This document shows positions 61,367 to 64,000 of a stretch of DNA of 64,000 bases, piece by piece. Numbering within the stretch: the first letter of the stretch is position 1; each line of letters opens with the position of its first letter. Below the pieces are notes generated by a model. It was not told where the DNA came from, did no database searches, and saw only the letters and a program-made list of their open reading frames with translations. The DNA is from Chitinophaga polysaccharea (GTDB taxonomy: Bacteria; Bacteroidota; Bacteroidia; Chitinophagales; Chitinophagaceae): contig NZ_VIWO01000008.1 in NCBI RefSeq assembly GCF_007829335.1, forward strand, positions 186,001 to 250,000, in the 5' to 3' direction. The translations under genes were made by a program, and so were the position numbers.

Positions 61367-62278
61367 TTACGGATTAATTCTAATCGAATTGGGAGTAACG
61401 CCAAATCTTTTCTTAAATGCATTATTGAAATGCTGCGGACTGGCATATCCCAGCTCATAAGCTATTTCAGCGGATGTTTTTTGGGTATCAAGGAGATATT
61501 GATTGGCGAGCTGCAAGCGTTGCCCCGTAAGGTATTCAAATACCGTGGTGTTGAATGTTTCTTTGAAGCCCCGTTTTAGTTTGTATTCATTCAGCCCTAC
61601 CAGCTGTGCTATTTCACTCAATCCCGGGGGATTGCTCAGGCGTTCGTTGATCAGGTCGCGCACCGCGATAATCTTCTCTTTATCTGTTTTATTTTTAATG
61701 ATGCCATTCTTTTTATCTACCCCGTAATTATAGGCTTCCGCAGACAGCACCAGCAATTCAATACTTTTCGATAACAGGAATAATTTCTTTAACTGATCTG
61801 CATAACGGCAGTTCAGTATTTGTCCGATTACCTGCTGGATACCGGCGTCAATGCCGCCCCAGCTCTCCGACAGCAGCACGCTGTTGCCGGCCAATACCTG
61901 TTCACAAAACCGTTGCAGGTGGTCATTACCATGTTGGGTAAAAGAGATAAACAGCTCCCGGGGAAAATCAATGCCAAACGTTTCTATGGTAGAAGCTTTC
62001 GGCATCACGGTCATATCCAGCCCATTGGAATACATGATATTATGATGGCCGCCCACCAGGTCGAAAGAACGATTGAGCTGCCGGTAGGCAAATGCGTAAT
62101 CGCCTTTCAGCCCGAAGTGAAGCCGTACCACATCCCGGTCGTTACTGGCATCAAACCCGCCGGGTTTATCGAAATGGCTGATGGTATGGGTCAGCCTGAT
62201 TTCATCACAAAGCCAGTCTGTAATGGTAGTGATACCATTGGGTGTGGTTAGCTGTCGTTGATTTTGCGGTGCCGTCAT
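61367..62278 (-). CDS. AraC-family transcriptional regulator
   Basis: 303-aa regulator. Variable N-terminal part (about 1-190), then the AraC DNA-binding domain: L-S-E-I-A-Q-L-V-G-L-N-E-Y-K-L-K-R-G-F-K and T-S-A-E-I-A-Y-E-L-G-Y-A-S-P-Q-H-F-N-N-A-F-K-K-R-F-G-V-T-P. Divergent from an aldo/keto reductase gene with 161 bp between starts; such pairs usually mean that the AraC protein activates the reductase under electrophile or metabolite stress. Confidence 0.93.
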   Translation of the reverse strand: MTAPQNQRQLTTPNGITTITDWLCDEIRLTHTISHFDKPGGFDASNDRDVVRLHFGLKGDYAFAYRQLNRSFDLVGGHHNIMYSNGLDMTVMPKASTIETFGIDFPRELFISFTQHGNDHLQRFCEQVLAGNSVLLSESWGGIDAGIQQVIGQILNCRYADQLKKLFLLSKSIELLVLSAEAYNYGVDKKNGIIKNKTDKEKIIAVRDLINERLSNPPGLSEIAQLVGLNEYKLKRGFKETFNTTVFEYLTGQRLQLANQYLLDTQKTSAEIAYELGYASPQHFNNAFKKRFGVTPNSIRINP

Positions 62279-62439
62279 AAGTGAGATAAAATTACGAATA
62301 ATACCTACCTTTAAAAAAGGCCCGGGAGAGATATCTTCTTTGAAAACTACAAGTATTACTGTTGATTTTACAATTTCATCCTTCCATACTTGCCTATTTT
62401 TGCTATATCAGATCATTATTCATAAAGGAAAAATATCTT

Positions 62440-63426
62440 ATGAAGTACAGAACACTAGGAACTACAGATGTACAGTTGTCTGCCATTGGACTGGGCTGTA
62501 TGGGTATGAGCCACGCCTACGGTGTACCCGATGATACAGAGTCGATTGCCACCCTGGAAAAAGCCATTGAAATTGGCATCAATTTCTGGGATACCGCCGA
62601 TGTATATGGCGCAGGAAAAAATGAAGAGCTGATTGCAAAGGTCCTAAAACCCAACCGGGATAAAGTTTTCATTGCTACCAAGTTTGGATTTGGATACGAT
62701 GCCAACACAGGTGTGAGTGGATTTAACGGTTCGCCCGCCTATATGAGAAAAGCCGTGGAAGCCAGTTTAAAGCGCCTGCAAACGGATGTTATCGATTTAT
62801 ACTATGCCCATCGTATTGATCCGAATGTGCCCGTGGAAGAGATGGTAGGTGCTATGGCCGAGCTGGTAAAAGAAGGGAAGGTGCGTTACCTGGGACTATC
62901 GGAGGCCTCTGCCAATACCCTGCGCAAAGCTTATGCGGTACATCCTATCAGCGCCTTACAAAGTGAATACTCCCTTCTCACCAGGGACGTGGAAAAAGAT
63001 ATACTCCCTACTTGTAAAGAGCTGGGAATAACCTTCGTTCCCTTCAGTCCTCTGGCCCGTGGCCTCGTAAGCGCCGACCTGGATGTGAGCAAACTGGCAG
63101 ATGATGATTTCAGGAAACTGCTACCCCGCTACCAGGAAGAATATGCAGAAAACAACCGTAAACTGGTAGCCGGATTTGCGGAGCTGGCCGCCGGTAAAAA
63201 CTGTACAGCAGCACAATTAGCCATTGCCTGGGTACTGGCACAGGGCGATAATATCATCCCTATTCCCGGCACCAAGCGAAGAAAATACCTGCTCGACAAT
63301 GCAGGAGCGGTAGATGTACAGTTAACGGCCGCCGACCTGGAAAACCTGGAAGCACTGCTCCGGAAATATCCTCATACCGGCGACCGGTATACCGAACAAA
63401 TGAATCGACTGGTCGATAAAAGTTAA
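62440..63426 (+). CDS. aldo/keto reductase
   Basis: 328-aa NADPH-dependent (alpha/beta)8 reductase. I take the ATG at 62440, with A-rich AAAGGAAAAAT ahead of it; the open frame runs upstream to 62362. Tetrad and motifs: D-T-A-D-V-Y-G-A-G-K-N-E (Asp, Tyr), K in F-I-A-T-K-F-G-F, H in Y-Y-A-H-R-I-D-P, L-Q-S-E-Y-S-L-L-T-R-D-V-E, F-S-P-L-A-R-G-L, and I-P-I-P-G-T-K-R-R-K-Y-L for NADP phosphate. It resembles the IolS/AKR13 type. Its TAA overlaps the convergent sulfatase stop by 2 bp. Confidence 0.95.
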   Translation: MKYRTLGTTDVQLSAIGLGCMGMSHAYGVPDDTESIATLEKAIEIGINFWDTADVYGAGKNEELIAKVLKPNRDKVFIATKFGFGYDANTGVSGFNGSPAYMRKAVEASLKRLQTDVIDLYYAHRIDPNVPVEEMVGAMAELVKEGKVRYLGLSEASANTLRKAYAVHPISALQSEYSLLTRDVEKDILPTCKELGITFVPFSPLARGLVSADLDVSKLADDDFRKLLPRYQEEYAENNRKLVAGFAELAAGKNCTAAQLAIAWVLAQGDNIIPIPGTKRRKYLLDNAGAVDVQLTAADLENLEALLRKYPHTGDRYTEQMNRLVDKS

Positions 63427-64000
63427 GGACGCCAGAAAGGATATAAGGCCGTTTCTACATGCGCCTCTTTCATAATAGCCGCCATTTTCGCCGTAATATC
63501 GGGGTGATGGGCGGCTATATTATTTGTTTCCGCCGGGTCTTTAGATAAGTCGTATAGCTCCACCGGACCATCGGGATGCTGTTGTGCCTTTTGGCGTACC
63601 GCCTTCCAGTTACCCTGGCGAACGGCCTGCCGCCCACCGTCTTCATGAAACTCCCAATAGAGATAATTATGTTGTTGCTGTCCCTTACCTCCTGTCAATG
63701 CAGGCAATAACGATACGCCGTCCGTGCCTGGCACAACAGGCGCCTTAGCCACCTGGGCCAGTGTAGGCATAATATCCCAGAAGGCTCCCTGGAAATTATT
63801 GGTGCTACCGGCTTTTATTTTACCCGGCCAGCGCGCAATAAAAGGTTCCCGGATACCTCCTTCATACAAATCGCGTTTGACACCTCTCAAACCGCCGGCA
63901 CTATTGAAGAAAGCAGGATCGGCGCCTCCTTCGGTATGTGGACCATTATCGCTGGTGAAAATAACGAGGGTGTTTCTATCCAGTCCCAATGCTTTTAATC
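63423..64000 (-). CDS. sulfatase, C-terminal part (5' end outside window)
   Basis: The minus-strand frame is open through the right window edge, so only about the last 190 residues are seen. Type I sulfatase features: T-L-V-I-F-T-S-D-N-G-P-H (Asp-Asn metal ligands), G-L-R-G-V-K-R-D-L-Y-E-G-G-I-R-E-P-F-I-A-R-W-P-G, D-I-M-P-T-L, D-G-V-S-L-L-P-A-L, and the terminal E-L-Y-D-L-S-K-D-P-A-E-T-N-N-I-A. The formylglycine C-x-P-S-R site lies outside the window. Likely removes sulfate esters from a glycan; Bacteroidota often encode these near Sus loci. Confidence 0.93.
   Translation of the reverse strand, partial: LKALGLDRNTLVIFTSDNGPHTEGGADPAFFNSAGGLRGVKRDLYEGGIREPFIARWPGKIKAGSTNNFQGAFWDIMPTLAQVAKAPVVPGTDGVSLLPALTGGKGQQQHNYLYWEFHEDGGRQAVRQGNWKAVRQKAQQHPDGPVELYDLSKDPAETNNIAAHHPDITAKMAAIMKEAHVETALYPFWRP

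Noticed and set aside
1..64000. tRNA, rRNA, CRISPR arrays, insertion sequences or phage genes
   Set aside because: No cloverleaf-like sequences, regular spacer arrays, transposase motifs or phage structural genes were seen on reading both strands.

Overview
The window looks like chromosomal DNA of a Bacteroidota member, most likely a Chitinophaga-type member of the Chitinophagaceae. The signs are two SusC/SusD pairs, FecR-type anti-sigma factors with a C-terminal DUF4974-like part, ECF sigma factors, a Bacteroidota-type LptD-like protein, orphan FtsX/MacB-type permeases and signal peptides ending in -AQ. Genus is inference from protein style. I see no tRNA, rRNA, insertion sequence, prophage or CRISPR array. 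Both outermost genes (a fecR-like gene at the left, a sulfatase at the right) run off the window.

Region 1 (1-6175, + strand): FecR-like anti-sigma, SusC with an STN domain, SusD. Region 2 (about 6196-20043, - strand): a long operon read right to left as ECF sigma, FecR, SusC, SusD, an 823-aa secreted protein with an internal duplication, a 383-aa secreted protein carrying D-A-H-T-G-A-T, a secreted FAD-dependent oxidoreductase, and ApbE (FAD:protein FMN transferase). The D-A-H-T-G-A-T sequence matches the ApbE target pattern, so the operon appears to encode a SusCD-linked extracytoplasmic flavin redox module. A possible small ninth secreted gene with a frameshift lies behind apbE. Next to it are a CE15 glucuronoyl esterase (+) and a DUF1080 3-keto-glycoside-hydrolase-like protein (-).

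Region 3 (22489-34111, + strand): a membrane TPR-HTH regulator, then a phosphorus-scavenging operon: TonB receptor, parallel beta-helix lipoprotein, beta-propeller phytase, purple acid phosphatase, di-heme cytochrome c peroxidase-like protein, and a helical secreted protein behind a large hairpin. Region 4 (48871-53215, - strand) holds a paralogous TonB receptor plus beta-helix lipoprotein, followed by a beta-propeller lipoprotein (47821-48804). Both receptors have upstream arrays of short repeats at about one-helical-turn spacing (exactly 11 bp at 53276-53314), the layout of PhoB/PhoP boxes. I propose a phosphate-controlled, SusD-less uptake module in which a beta-helix lipoprotein partners the TonB receptor.

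The rest is mixed accessory and housekeeping content. It includes an NmrA/QorB-like oxidoreductase with a divergent HxlR regulator and palindromic operators; a HipA-like kinase/DUF3037 pair; a GH95 fucosidase; a lone ABC permease; a periplasmic sulfur module (Tat-exported DsrE-like protein, TsdA-like di-heme cytochrome, second DsrE); AraC regulators; a decayed DUF6922/AbiEii-like toxin-antitoxin locus; a decayed ECF sigma fragment; an orphan ECF sigma; the LptD-like gene; a MocR regulator with divergent AhpD-like and GNAT genes; YceI and SRPBCC proteins; and an AraC/aldo-keto reductase pair.
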